A stretch of DNA of 64,000 nt from Planctomycetaceae bacterium (lineage in GTDB: Bacteria; Planctomycetota; Phycisphaerae; Phycisphaerales; SM1A02). Below, one piece after another: positions 8,231-17,531 of the stretch. Made by a program: the position numbers and the translations under genes. Numbering within the stretch: position 1 is the first letter of the stretch; each line of letters opens with the position of its first letter. The stretch is from the NCBI GenBank assembly GCA_021297795.1, contig JAJTGL010000001.1, positions 31,345-95,344 of the forward strand, read 5' to 3'. Under the pieces are notes generated by a model. It did no database searches. It was given only the letters and a program-made list of their open reading frames with translations, and was not told where the DNA came from.

Positions 8231-9868
8231 GTGTCCATCCTTCTTCAAACCGGCAACGGCAACGGAGACTTCGGCATCGCGGCGATCCTGATCGCCGCCG
8301 GCATCGCCCTGATCGTCGGTGCCGTCGTCGGCATCGTCATCCTCAGCTTCGCCTCGGGCCGCGGCATCAAGTCCGCCCGCGCCGAGGCCGACCGCATGCT
8401 GGCCGACGCGAAATCGCAGGCGGACCTCGCCGCCGACGCGATGCGCAGCGAGGCGGAGAAGAAGGCGCGCGAGATCGAACTGGCGGCGGAGAAGGCCGCG
8501 TCCGAGAAGCGGGCAACGCTCGACCGCGAGTCGAAGGCCGCGCAGGCGAAGCTCGATGAGAGCCTCGCCCGCGCCGCGAAGCGCGAGGAGACACTCGACA
8601 AGAAGCTCGAGTCGATCGGCCAGCGCGAGACCAAGATCGACGCCCGCGAGGCGGACCTCAAGCGACAGGAGGACGACCTCAAGCGCGCCTCCGACGAGAA
8701 CGACCGCACCCGGAACGAGCTGCGCGGCGCGCTCTCGAAGGTCTCCGGACTCTCCCGGGACGAGGCGCGCGAGCTCTATCTCGCCGAGGTGCGCGACGAG
8801 TCGGCCCACGACGGCGCGGCGCTGCGGCAGAAGATCCTCGACGACGCGGAGCGCGAGGCGAAGGGCAAGGCCCGTGAGATCACGCTGATGGCGATCCAGC
8901 GCTACGCCGCCGAAAACGTCGGCGAGTCGACCGTGCGCTCGATCAAGATCACGAGCGAGGACATGAAGGGCCGCATCATCGGCCGCGAGGGCCGCAACAT
9001 CCGCGCGATCGAGAAGGCGACCGGAGCCGACATCCTCGTCGACGATACGCCGGGCGTCATCAGCGTCTCGTGCTTCGACCGCGTGCGCCAGGCGATCGCC
9101 GCCGAGGCGCTGCAGCGGCTTGTCGCCGACGGCCGCATCCATCCATCGCGCATCGAGGAGCTCGTCGAGCAGACCAAGCGCGACATCGAGGAGAAGATCG
9201 TCAAGGTGGGCAACGAGGCGGTAGTCGAGGCCGACGTGCGCGGACTGCACCCGAAGGTGATCGAGGCGCTCGGCAAGATGCACTTCCGCACGAGCTACGG
9301 GCAAAACGTGCTGCGTCACTCGATCGAGGTGGCGTTCCTCTCGCAGATGATCGCCGACCAGCTCGGCCTGAACGGCGCCACCGCGCGGCGCGCCGGTCTC
9401 CTCCACGACATCGGCAAGGCGATGGATCACGAGATGGAGGGCGGACACCCCGCGATCGGCATGGAGTTCCTGCGGAAGTTCGGCGAGAAGAGCGAGGCCG
9501 TGCTCAACGCCTGCGGCGGACACCACGGCGACATCCCCTCGACTACGCCGTACACGCCGATCGTGATGGCGGCCGACGCGATCTCGGGCGCACGCCCCGG
9601 CGCGCGTCGCGAGTCGATGGAGATGTACATCAAGCGGCTCGAGCAACTCGAGGGCATCGCCCGCGAGCAGCCGTTCGTGGACGAGGCGCACGCGATCCAG
9701 GCCGGCCGCGAGATCCGCGTGATCCTCAACGCGAAGAAGGCCGACGACGCGACCGCGTTCCAGATCGCCGAGGCGATCGCGAAGCGCGTGGAGGCCGAGA
9801 TGACCTTCCCCGGCGAGATCAAGGTGACCGTGCTGCGCGAGACGCGCGCAGAGGCGATCGCGCGGTAG
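8231..9868 (+). CDS. rny: Ribonuclease Y
   Basis: N-terminal TM + coiled coil, KH motif GRIIGREGRNIRAIEKATGADILVDDTPG, HD motif GLLHDIGKAMDHEMEGGH; SD ggagg upstream of GTG. Confidence 0.95.
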   Translation: MSILLQTGNGNGDFGIAAILIAAGIALIVGAVVGIVILSFASGRGIKSARAEADRMLADAKSQADLAADAMRSEAEKKAREIELAAEKAASEKRATLDRESKAAQAKLDESLARAAKREETLDKKLESIGQRETKIDAREADLKRQEDDLKRASDENDRTRNELRGALSKVSGLSRDEARELYLAEVRDESAHDGAALRQKILDDAEREAKGKAREITLMAIQRYAAENVGESTVRSIKITSEDMKGRIIGREGRNIRAIEKATGADILVDDTPGVISVSCFDRVRQAIAAEALQRLVADGRIHPSRIEELVEQTKRDIEEKIVKVGNEAVVEADVRGLHPKVIEALGKMHFRTSYGQNVLRHSIEVAFLSQMIADQLGLNGATARRAGLLHDIGKAMDHEMEGGHPAIGMEFLRKFGEKSEAVLNACGGHHGDIPSTTPYTPIVMAADAISGARPGARRESMEMYIKRLEQLEGIAREQPFVDEAHAIQAGREIRVILNAKKADDATAFQIAEAIAKRVEAEMTFPGEIKVTVLRETRAEAIAR

Positions 9869-9994
9869 GACGCGTCGACGTCGATGCGACGCGCGGGTAG
9901 CGACGCGCGGGTCCACATCACCGAAGAACACGAGCCCCGCGCGAAGTCACCGCGCGGGGCTCGAATTTCATCGGACGGTGGATACTGTGCGCGC

Positions 9995-11668
9995 ATGTCG
10001 CCGGACGCGCCCAACGACGAGACTTCCGCGAACCGCTCGACCGTGGACTCCGGTTGGACCATCTCTGATTCCGAATGGAACGGCTTCGTCGAGCGCTGCG
10101 AACGTCAGGCGCGTCGGGGCGTGTACCTGATCCCCCTGCTCATGATCGTTCCGGTGCTCGTCTGCGCCGTGACGTTCCTCGGTCTCGATCCATGGAACCG
10201 CTCGACCGGCGGCTCGGGATGGATCGGTCCATTGGGCCGACTGTTCTGGGTTGCCATCGTGCCGATCAACACGGTGCTCGCGATCAGGAACGTGCGCTCG
10301 CTCCGACGCCTCGCCCGAGCGGTCGCGCGCGTGCGCGTGGAGTGCGGCTGCGTCTGTCCGACGTGCGGCGATGCGTGCGCGCCACGCAGCGCCGATGGCT
10401 TCGCGCCACGCTGCCGTCATGGAATCTCGCGCGACGTGCGGGGACCGCTCGTCGAGTGCTGGCAAGCGATCGCCCGTCGCGATCACCAGGCGGTCGGTCG
10501 CCTCCACGCCAGCCTGCCGGCCTCCGATGCGCCACGCGGTGTACGCGCACGGCTTCAGCGCCTCGTTCTGCGCGGAAGTGCGGTCGCCGCCGACCCGGAA
10601 CGACCGTTCCGCGAGCGCTATCTCGCCGGACTGCGCGCATCCATCGTCTTCATTCCGATGATGTTCGTCTTCGCCTCGATGCCCACCCTGATGCCAGCAC
10701 TGATGGGCGGATCCTTCATGCCGGTGAAGGAGGTCATCCTTGCGCTTGGAATCGCGGTCGCCGCGCCGTTCTTCGCCATGTCGGGCGCTGCGCGTCCCGC
10801 GTGGCAGGAGCGCTGCCGCGCATGCAGGCAACTGCTTGCGCGCGTGCGTCCAGTGCACTGCACCGAGTGCGGCTCGGATCTCTCGCGTCCCGCGGCGGTG
10901 GAGAGCGTGGCGCAGATCAAGCAGTGGAGGTTTCTCGGGGTTGGAGTCGCGATCTTCGCGTGCACGCTCCTTGGATCCATGGCATTCTCGCTCGGGATCG
11001 GCTCGTCCCTGCTGCCGACGCCGATCCTCATCTGGATCGCGCCATACACGGACACTTCGAGCGCGCTCAGCGAACTCGAGACCCGCACGCTCTCCCCAGA
11101 GGACCGTTCACGAATCGCCCAGATGCTCATCAGCCGCGCGGCACCGGATGCGAACTTCGGCATCGGAACCGGGCGGCGGTCTCATCGCTCGAGCGATCTC
11201 GTGCTGCCCGCGGTCGTCGCGGGCGACCTCCCGGCCTCCACGATCGACGACGCGCTGCGCGCGATGGTGCGGCTCGACGCGGTCATCACGGAGAAGACTG
11301 GCGAATCCGACTTCGTCCTGACCCCCGCGTTCGGGGACGACCTCTTCGATCGTGCGGGTGACGCCTGGGTGGTCTTCCGCGGCGTCTCCTTCGACGGCGC
11401 GGCGCCCATCGGCCCATCCACCAACCCGATCGACCGCTGGTCGGTCGATCCGATCTGGCGAAGCGGGTTCCAGCGCGAGAGCCATCCCATGGCGTTCACC
11501 GTGCCATGCCCGGCTGGTGCGCGGAGCGCGCGCTGGCGGGCGACTGTGGTGCTGCTGCCCTTCGCCCAGCGCCCGGCATTTTCCTTCGAGGCGGACGGCA
11601 GTGTCTCCCCGTCGCCCAACGCGATCGGCTCCGTCGACCTCGAGGGGACGATCGGACTCGAGCCGTAG
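9995..11668 (+). CDS. Membrane protein with two zinc-ribbon-like Cys clusters, unknown function
   Basis: CGCVCPTCGDAC and CRACRQLLARVRPVHCTECGSDL; several TM segments; ATG at 9995 preceded by TACTGT. Confidence 0.6.
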   Translation: MSPDAPNDETSANRSTVDSGWTISDSEWNGFVERCERQARRGVYLIPLLMIVPVLVCAVTFLGLDPWNRSTGGSGWIGPLGRLFWVAIVPINTVLAIRNVRSLRRLARAVARVRVECGCVCPTCGDACAPRSADGFAPRCRHGISRDVRGPLVECWQAIARRDHQAVGRLHASLPASDAPRGVRARLQRLVLRGSAVAADPERPFRERYLAGLRASIVFIPMMFVFASMPTLMPALMGGSFMPVKEVILALGIAVAAPFFAMSGAARPAWQERCRACRQLLARVRPVHCTECGSDLSRPAAVESVAQIKQWRFLGVGVAIFACTLLGSMAFSLGIGSSLLPTPILIWIAPYTDTSSALSELETRTLSPEDRSRIAQMLISRAAPDANFGIGTGRRSHRSSDLVLPAVVAGDLPASTIDDALRAMVRLDAVITEKTGESDFVLTPAFGDDLFDRAGDAWVVFRGVSFDGAAPIGPSTNPIDRWSVDPIWRSGFQRESHPMAFTVPCPAGARSARWRATVVLLPFAQRPAFSFEADGSVSPSPNAIGSVDLEGTIGLEP

Positions 11669-11709
11669 ATCGGACTCGGCGTGGGTTGCGGGGTGGGGTA
11701 CGAGGCGGC

Positions 11710-12132
11710 TTACGCCGGCTTGCGGTAGGTCATCCGGAGCAGGTTGCCCGGAGGGACGTACTCGACCTCGGTCATGTACGCCTTGATGAGCATCACGCCG
11801 CGGCCGGACGGAATCTCGAGGTTCTCATCTTCCGTCGGGTCGGGAATCGTCTTTGGGTCGAACCCCGGGCCCTCGTCCTGCACCTCGAAGCTCGCACGAC
11901 CGTCGTCGATGTGGGCCCTGTAACGGACCGACTTCGCCGGGTCGTTGCGGTTGCCGTGACGGAAGGCGTTGACCACCGCCTCCTCGATCGCGAGGCGGAT
12001 GGCGAACTTCGCGCCCTCGTCGAAGCCGTGGGCCGCGAGCGCCGCCTCGGCCTCCGGATGCACGAGCTCTAGCCCTGCGCGCAGGTCGCGCAGGGTGTGC
12101 TCGCATCGGAAGGCCTTTGCGGAGTTGGTCAT
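11710..12132 (-). CDS. Anti-sigma regulatory factor / serine-protein kinase (RsbW/SpoIIAB-like ATPase)
   Basis: IRLAIEEAVVNAFRHGNRNDP (N box), DEGPGFDP (G1), SGRGVMLIKAYMTEVEY (G2). Confidence 0.88.
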   Translation of the reverse strand: MTNSAKAFRCEHTLRDLRAGLELVHPEAEAALAAHGFDEGAKFAIRLAIEEAVVNAFRHGNRNDPAKSVRYRAHIDDGRASFEVQDEGPGFDPKTIPDPTEDENLEIPSGRGVMLIKAYMTEVEYVPPGNLLRMTYRKPA

Positions 12133-12167
12133 GCGGTGGTCCGGGTGTCCGGGACGAGCCTCTCGGC

Positions 12168-12521
12168 TCAGGTGAAGCTCGCCATCGCCGTCTCGTACGT
12201 GTCCGAGATCGAGAAGATCCGGTTCAGCCGCGTCATGACAAACGCCTCGTGGATGCGAGGGGTGATCTGGCAGAGGCGAAGCTGGCCGTCGCGCGCCTTC
12301 ACCTTCTCGTTCACCTTCATCAGCGTGCCGAACGCCGCGGACGACATGTGCTCGACGTTCTTGAAGACGATCACGACCTTCGGTCGGAACTCCGACTCGA
12401 CGACCTTGAGGATCTCCTCGCCGATCTGGTGGATGTTCTGTTCGTCAAGGATGTTCCGGTCGATGAAATCGATCCGGATCAGGTTGTCGATCTTGCGGAC
12501 GCTGATGTGAGATCCGGCCAT
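12168..12521 (-). CDS. STAS domain anti-sigma factor antagonist
   Basis: VVIVFKNVEHMSSAAFGTLMKVNEKVKARDGQLRLCQITPRIHEAFVMTRLNRIF. Confidence 0.85.
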   Translation of the reverse strand: MAGSHISVRKIDNLIRIDFIDRNILDEQNIHQIGEEILKVVESEFRPKVVIVFKNVEHMSSAAFGTLMKVNEKVKARDGQLRLCQITPRIHEAFVMTRLNRIFSISDTYETAMASFT

Positions 12522-12666
12522 CCAGTGCTCCCGCCGGCAATGCCAGCTTCGGGAACGATAGCAGAGCGTGCACCCGGGCAAAAACGACGACGGCGGCGAT
12601 TGCTCGCCGCCGTCGATGGTTTCTTGAGAACCGACGCGACTCCGGCGGATGCCGGAACCGCGGGGA

Positions 12667-15600
12667 TCAGCCGCCGATGTTGTTGAGCTGATCCATGAGG
12701 CCCGGGAACAGGAGGTCCTCGTTCTCGCTCTGGATCACGATCTCGGGCCGCATCAGCATGACGACGGTGAGTTCGGTCTCGGCATCGACGCGGTTGGTGA
12801 AGAAGCGGTTGACGATCGGGATCTTGGAGAGGACCGGCACGCCGGCCTCGATCTCGACCTCCTCGAAGCGGCGCTGACCGCCCATCAGGATCGTGCCCTT
12901 GTCGGGAACGCTGACGGTGGTGCGGATCGACTGCACCTGGATCTCGGGCAGCTGGATCGCCGCCTCGAACTCGCCTGCGCGGCCGCCACCCGTGCCGGTG
13001 CCACCGACGGCGCCTTGCACTTCCTGCGTCTCGAAGCCGAGCACGGTGCTGGTGTCGAACTGCACGGTCATCGTCACGTAGCGACGATCGGCCGAGATGA
13101 CGCCCTCGACGTCGAGGACGAAGCCGTCCTGCACGACGCCGACCTGCGGCTGGAACGCGCCGCTCGCGTCACCCGCGACCGGAGTCAGTCCCGAGATGAA
13201 CGAGATCTGCTTGGCGATGGTGATGAAGGAGCGCTGTCCGTTCATCAGCGTGAGACGCGGTGCGGTGAGCACGACGCCGCGCTGATCGGCCTGGGTCGCC
13301 TGGATGAGGAGGTCGACCTGGATGTCGTCCATGTAGCTGAAGCCGGTCGTCGCCGCGGCGGCGCCCGAGCTCAGGATGGTTCCGCCGATGCCCGGGATCG
13401 AGCCCTGCAGCGAGTCGAGAATGCCCGACGAATCCTGCGTGAAGCCGACCGGAGTCCAACCCTGCTGGCGACGGATCGGCGAACCGACCGGTCCGAAGAC
13501 GTAGTCGATGCCGCCATCGTCGTTCGGGATGCCGACCGCCGCGCCCGAGGGCACGGTGTTGGCGATGGCATCGTCCTCGTTCACCTGGTCGAACGATCCG
13601 AAGATCACAGGGTCCTTCAACTGACCCTTGTTGCTGTCGCCCTGGAAGAAGAAGTCGCTCAGGTTGAAGTTGGGGTCGGCGGCGCGCGCCTGATCCCACA
13701 TGCTGTCGTTGGTGTTGAAGTAGAGGTCGAGGTCGACGCCGATCTGCTCGAACCACTCGCTGGTCACGCCGATGACGCGCGCCTCGTAGTTGATCTGCAG
13801 CGCGCGGATCGAGCGGAGCTGCGTGAGCAGACCCTCGATGTCGCGGTGATTGCGTGCCGTGTTCGTGATGATCAGGTTGCCGTTGAGCTCCTGGATCTTG
13901 CCGGTGTCGCCACCCGCGTCGACCCAGTTGTCCGGATCGACCTGGTCCTGGATGATCTCGGTGATCTGCTCGATGAGCTCCTCGCGGCTCTTGCGCTCGG
14001 GATCCTCGCCCGGGTCGCCGATGATGCCACCGCCGCCGCCGCCGGATCCACCGCCGCCGCCGCCGAAGCCACCACCACCGCCGGCGCCGCCACCCTGGTT
14101 GCCCTGCGAGAGCGCGGAGCCGAGGTTGAAGTCGGGAGCGTTGTCGAAGTACGGAACCTCGAAGAGGAGGTCGCGGATGTCGTAGACGATCGTGATGGTC
14201 TTCTTGCGGAGCTGCTCGGAGCTGCTGACGACGACCACGCCGTCCTCGACCGAGTAGTCGGGACGATCGCTCTCGTCACCGAGCTGCTCGACGACGCGCT
14301 TCAGCGCGACCTCGGCCGGGACGTTCTCGAGAGCCAGGGTGATCTGATCCTCGGGACGAACGCCGATGCCCTCGAGCGCCTTCCAATCGGGATAGAAGTC
14401 GACACCGCTGACCTGGTTCATGTAGCTGAAGACCTGGTCGAGGTTGTTGCCGCTGAAGTTGACCGAGACGGCCTTCTGGAGCGAGGCCATCGCCTGGCGG
14501 TTCACCGCGCTGTCGCGGTAGCCGCTCGCGCGGTCGCGCATGCGCATGTCGGAGAGCGCCGGCCAATCCTCGGGGTACTCGAGAAGTCCGGTGACCGAGC
14601 GGTTGCCGGGGCCGGTGATGTTCGGCATCGGCGGAACCGAGCGCTCGAGGATCTCCTTCGAGAAGTTGGTGTAGGCCTCGCTGCGGCGCTGCTCGGTGCC
14701 GCTGTAGCTGCGGTAGACCATGCTGGTCTTGAGCGCTGCGCGCAGGGCCTGCGCCGCCGGGTTGTTCGGATCGATGTAGAGGATCTCGTCGCAGACCTGG
14801 ATCGCCTCGGCGTACTTGAGCTCCATCTGGAGCTGGCGCACGCGGAGGAGGCGCTCGTTGATCGCCTTCTGGCGCGCCTCGAGCTCGGCCTTCTGCTTCG
14901 ACGCGCTGGCGGCATTCGCCTCGGCGCGGGCCTGGTCGGCCTTCGCGAGCGCAGCGGTCGTCTCGCCGACCTCGATCTGCTCGAGGAGGGTGTTGAGCTG
15001 GTTGAGGAGGTCGCCGTACTCGGCGGCCGGGAACACCTTCTGATCGCGATCGAGGCGGATCTTGGCGCTCAGCGCCTCGCGCTTCGCGGTCGCGTAGTCG
15101 CCGGCGCTCATGGCCTGGCTCGAGTTCGCGATCGCAGCGGTCACCTCGACCTGCGCGCGCTGCTTGCGAAGCGCGAGGTCGGAGCCGACGTCGTTGATGA
15201 GGGCGCCCTGATCGAGCGCGGCCTGCGCGCGCTGCATGCCCTTCATCGCCTCGGCGTCGCCGGGAACCGCGGTCTGCAGCGTCGACCAGAGGTCGATCGC
15301 CTTCTTCCAGTCGCTGCGGCTCATCGCCTCGCGAGCGGCGGTGCGCATCGACTCGATCTCCGCAGCCGAGGGGCCCGACTGCGCGACGGGGACTTCCTCG
15401 ACGGGCGCGGGAGCGGGCTCGGTTGCGGGCGCAGGCGCGGGCGCAGGTTCGGTGGCAGGGGCCGGCTCGGTCGTCGGCGCGGGCTCCGGCGGAGCATCCT
15501 GTGCATGGGCGATGTTCGTCCAGGCCGAAGTACCGACGAGTGCGACTGCGATCAGGCCGACGGCGGTCCGGGTGAAGAGGGGACCGCTCTGCGTCGAGAT

Positions 15601-15669
15601 GAAGATCGACTCGTTCTGCGTGCTGCGCTGCATTCTTTGGGACTCCTGAAGTGCCCTCGACGGACACAT
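12667..15669 (-). CDS. TPR/secretin-domain protein (type II/IV secretion secretin-like)
   Basis: C-terminal secretin signature VPDKGTILMGGQRRFEEVEIEAGVPVLSKIPIVNRFFTNR; N-terminal repeat region; Gly-rich insert; SD aggag before ATG. Confidence 0.8.
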   Translation of the reverse strand: MCPSRALQESQRMQRSTQNESIFISTQSGPLFTRTAVGLIAVALVGTSAWTNIAHAQDAPPEPAPTTEPAPATEPAPAPAPATEPAPAPVEEVPVAQSGPSAAEIESMRTAAREAMSRSDWKKAIDLWSTLQTAVPGDAEAMKGMQRAQAALDQGALINDVGSDLALRKQRAQVEVTAAIANSSQAMSAGDYATAKREALSAKIRLDRDQKVFPAAEYGDLLNQLNTLLEQIEVGETTAALAKADQARAEANAASASKQKAELEARQKAINERLLRVRQLQMELKYAEAIQVCDEILYIDPNNPAAQALRAALKTSMVYRSYSGTEQRRSEAYTNFSKEILERSVPPMPNITGPGNRSVTGLLEYPEDWPALSDMRMRDRASGYRDSAVNRQAMASLQKAVSVNFSGNNLDQVFSYMNQVSGVDFYPDWKALEGIGVRPEDQITLALENVPAEVALKRVVEQLGDESDRPDYSVEDGVVVVSSSEQLRKKTITIVYDIRDLLFEVPYFDNAPDFNLGSALSQGNQGGGAGGGGGFGGGGGGSGGGGGGIIGDPGEDPERKSREELIEQITEIIQDQVDPDNWVDAGGDTGKIQELNGNLIITNTARNHRDIEGLLTQLRSIRALQINYEARVIGVTSEWFEQIGVDLDLYFNTNDSMWDQARAADPNFNLSDFFFQGDSNKGQLKDPVIFGSFDQVNEDDAIANTVPSGAAVGIPNDDGGIDYVFGPVGSPIRRQQGWTPVGFTQDSSGILDSLQGSIPGIGGTILSSGAAAATTGFSYMDDIQVDLLIQATQADQRGVVLTAPRLTLMNGQRSFITIAKQISFISGLTPVAGDASGAFQPQVGVVQDGFVLDVEGVISADRRYVTMTVQFDTSTVLGFETQEVQGAVGGTGTGGGRAGEFEAAIQLPEIQVQSIRTTVSVPDKGTILMGGQRRFEEVEIEAGVPVLSKIPIVNRFFTNRVDAETELTVVMLMRPEIVIQSENEDLLFPGLMDQLNNIGG

Positions 15670-16247
15670 TTCTCCTGAACAAACGCACTCCGACCAACAG
15701 TCCGCGCGCAGGGATGCGTTCGTGGGGAAAGCACCCGCATGGGCGCGGAGCCACCAGACGCATCTTCAGCCGCACGGGCCGCCACCATCGGCCGCGCGGG
15801 GCGGACCGGTGGTAGGCGGGGCAAGGTACCCCCCCGCCGCAAGTCCCGCAAGCAGGGGAATGGAGAGCCCCGAGCCCGACGCGTCTGGACGTGCCGAATC
15901 CAATGCCGACCCGCCGCCTTCCCGAAGGTCGGTTCGAGGGTCCGCAGCGGATCGAAACCAGCAAAGTGGCGGAATCTCCCGCGAAAAGCAGCGGTCATCG
16001 ACCGTGCGGCGCCCATGGCAGGCCGGGGCGACGACGCAGTTCGCATCGCGAGACAAGGGCGCGTCCAACCATCCGGACGGCCGACGCGACCCGACTGGCG
16101 CTTGCGCGCGATCGGCGAGCGGGACCTCTGTGGACAAACTGTCGGCTTTCGGGGAGCCGCGCCGCGCCAAGCCGGGGATTGTCGCCATCCACGAGGCGAG
16201 ACGGACGGGGATGAGACATCCGCTGCCGGATACCCGCCGCGCGTCGG

Positions 16248-17495
16248 TCAAACCGCCGCGAGGGCGACCTGCGCGCGCTCCATCTCGGCGGTGCCGATCG
16301 GGCGCCGCGTACGCATCATCTCGATGAAGACGTCGAAGAGATACGCCGAGTCGTGCGGGCCGGGGCTCGCCTCGGGGTGGTACTGCACGCTGAAGATCGG
16401 CTTCGTCGTATGGCGGAAGCCGGCGAGCGTGCCATCGTTGAGGTGCACGTGGGTCGGTTCGCCGCCGGCTGCGCGCAGGCTCTTCTCGTCGACGCAGAAG
16501 CCGTGGTTCTGACTCGTGATCTCGACGCGGCCCGTGAGCAGGTTGCGGACGGGCTGGTTCGCGCCGCGGTGGCCGAACTTCAGCTTCCACGTGGTGGCGC
16601 CGAGCGCGAGCGCGAGCAACTGGTGGCCGAGGCAGATGCCGAAGGTGGGCACCTCGCCCGCGACCTGCCGGAGCGTGTCGATCACGGTCTCGACGACCGA
16701 CGGGTCGCCGGGGCCGTTCGAGATGAAGAGGCCGTCGGGCGACAGCGCTCGGATGTCGGCCGCGGTCGCGGTATGCGGCAGGAAGTGGACGTCGCAGTTT
16801 CGCTCGACGAGGTGGCGGTAGATGTTGCGCTTGGCGCCGCAATCGATCGCGACGACCTTGAAACGGGCGCCGGGGGCGCGGCCCGCGGGGACCGGCTTCG
16901 TTTCGACGAACAATCCGCCGCGCGGAGCCCATTCGCCGAGCGCCTCTTCGAAGCGCCCGCTGCAGCGGGGCGAGACCTGGGCGGCGAGATTGGCACCGGC
17001 CATCGACGGGATCGCGCGGGCGCGGGCGACGAGCTCGAGGTCGGTGGCCGCCTCGAGCGGCACCGAGCTGATGATGCCGCGCATCGCGCCGCCGATCCGC
17101 AGCCGCCGCACGAGGGCGCGCGTGTCGATGCCGTGGATCGCCGGGACCCCCGCTTCCTCGAGCCAGTCGGACAGCGTGCGCACGGAGCGCTGGTTCGAGG
17201 CGACCTGCGATAGTTCACGGACGACGAAGCCCGCGACGCAGGGCCGCGAACTCTCGATGTCCTCGGCGGCGACGCCGTAGTTCCCCATCTCGGTCGCGGT
17301 CATGGTGAGGATCTGCCCGGTGTACGAGAGATCCGTGAGCGCCTCCTGGTACCCGCACATGGCGGTATTGAAGACGACCTCCCCTGCCCCTTCGAGGCCG
17401 ACGCCGTCGACTTCGCGAAGCGAACCACCGAACGCGCGGCCGTGGAAGACCGTCCCGTCCTCGAGGGCGAGGCGTGCCAATTTCATCGTCTGCAT
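16248..17495 (-). CDS. carA: Carbamoyl-phosphate synthase small subunit
   Basis: LEDGTVFHGRAFG, GYQEALTDLSYTGQILTMT, FGICLGHQLLALALG, VQYHPEASPGPHDSAYLF; start refined to 17495. Confidence 0.95.
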   Translation of the reverse strand: MQTMKLARLALEDGTVFHGRAFGGSLREVDGVGLEGAGEVVFNTAMCGYQEALTDLSYTGQILTMTATEMGNYGVAAEDIESSRPCVAGFVVRELSQVASNQRSVRTLSDWLEEAGVPAIHGIDTRALVRRLRIGGAMRGIISSVPLEAATDLELVARARAIPSMAGANLAAQVSPRCSGRFEEALGEWAPRGGLFVETKPVPAGRAPGARFKVVAIDCGAKRNIYRHLVERNCDVHFLPHTATAADIRALSPDGLFISNGPGDPSVVETVIDTLRQVAGEVPTFGICLGHQLLALALGATTWKLKFGHRGANQPVRNLLTGRVEITSQNHGFCVDEKSLRAAGGEPTHVHLNDGTLAGFRHTTKPIFSVQYHPEASPGPHDSAYLFDVFIEMMRTRRPIGTAEMERAQVALAAV

Positions 17496-17531
17496 GGGGC
17501 CGGGAGTGTAGCCGAAGGTATCTTCTGAAGC

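Noticed and set aside
12649-15678. 1009-aa plus-strand ORF
   Set aside because: Antisense shadow of the secretin
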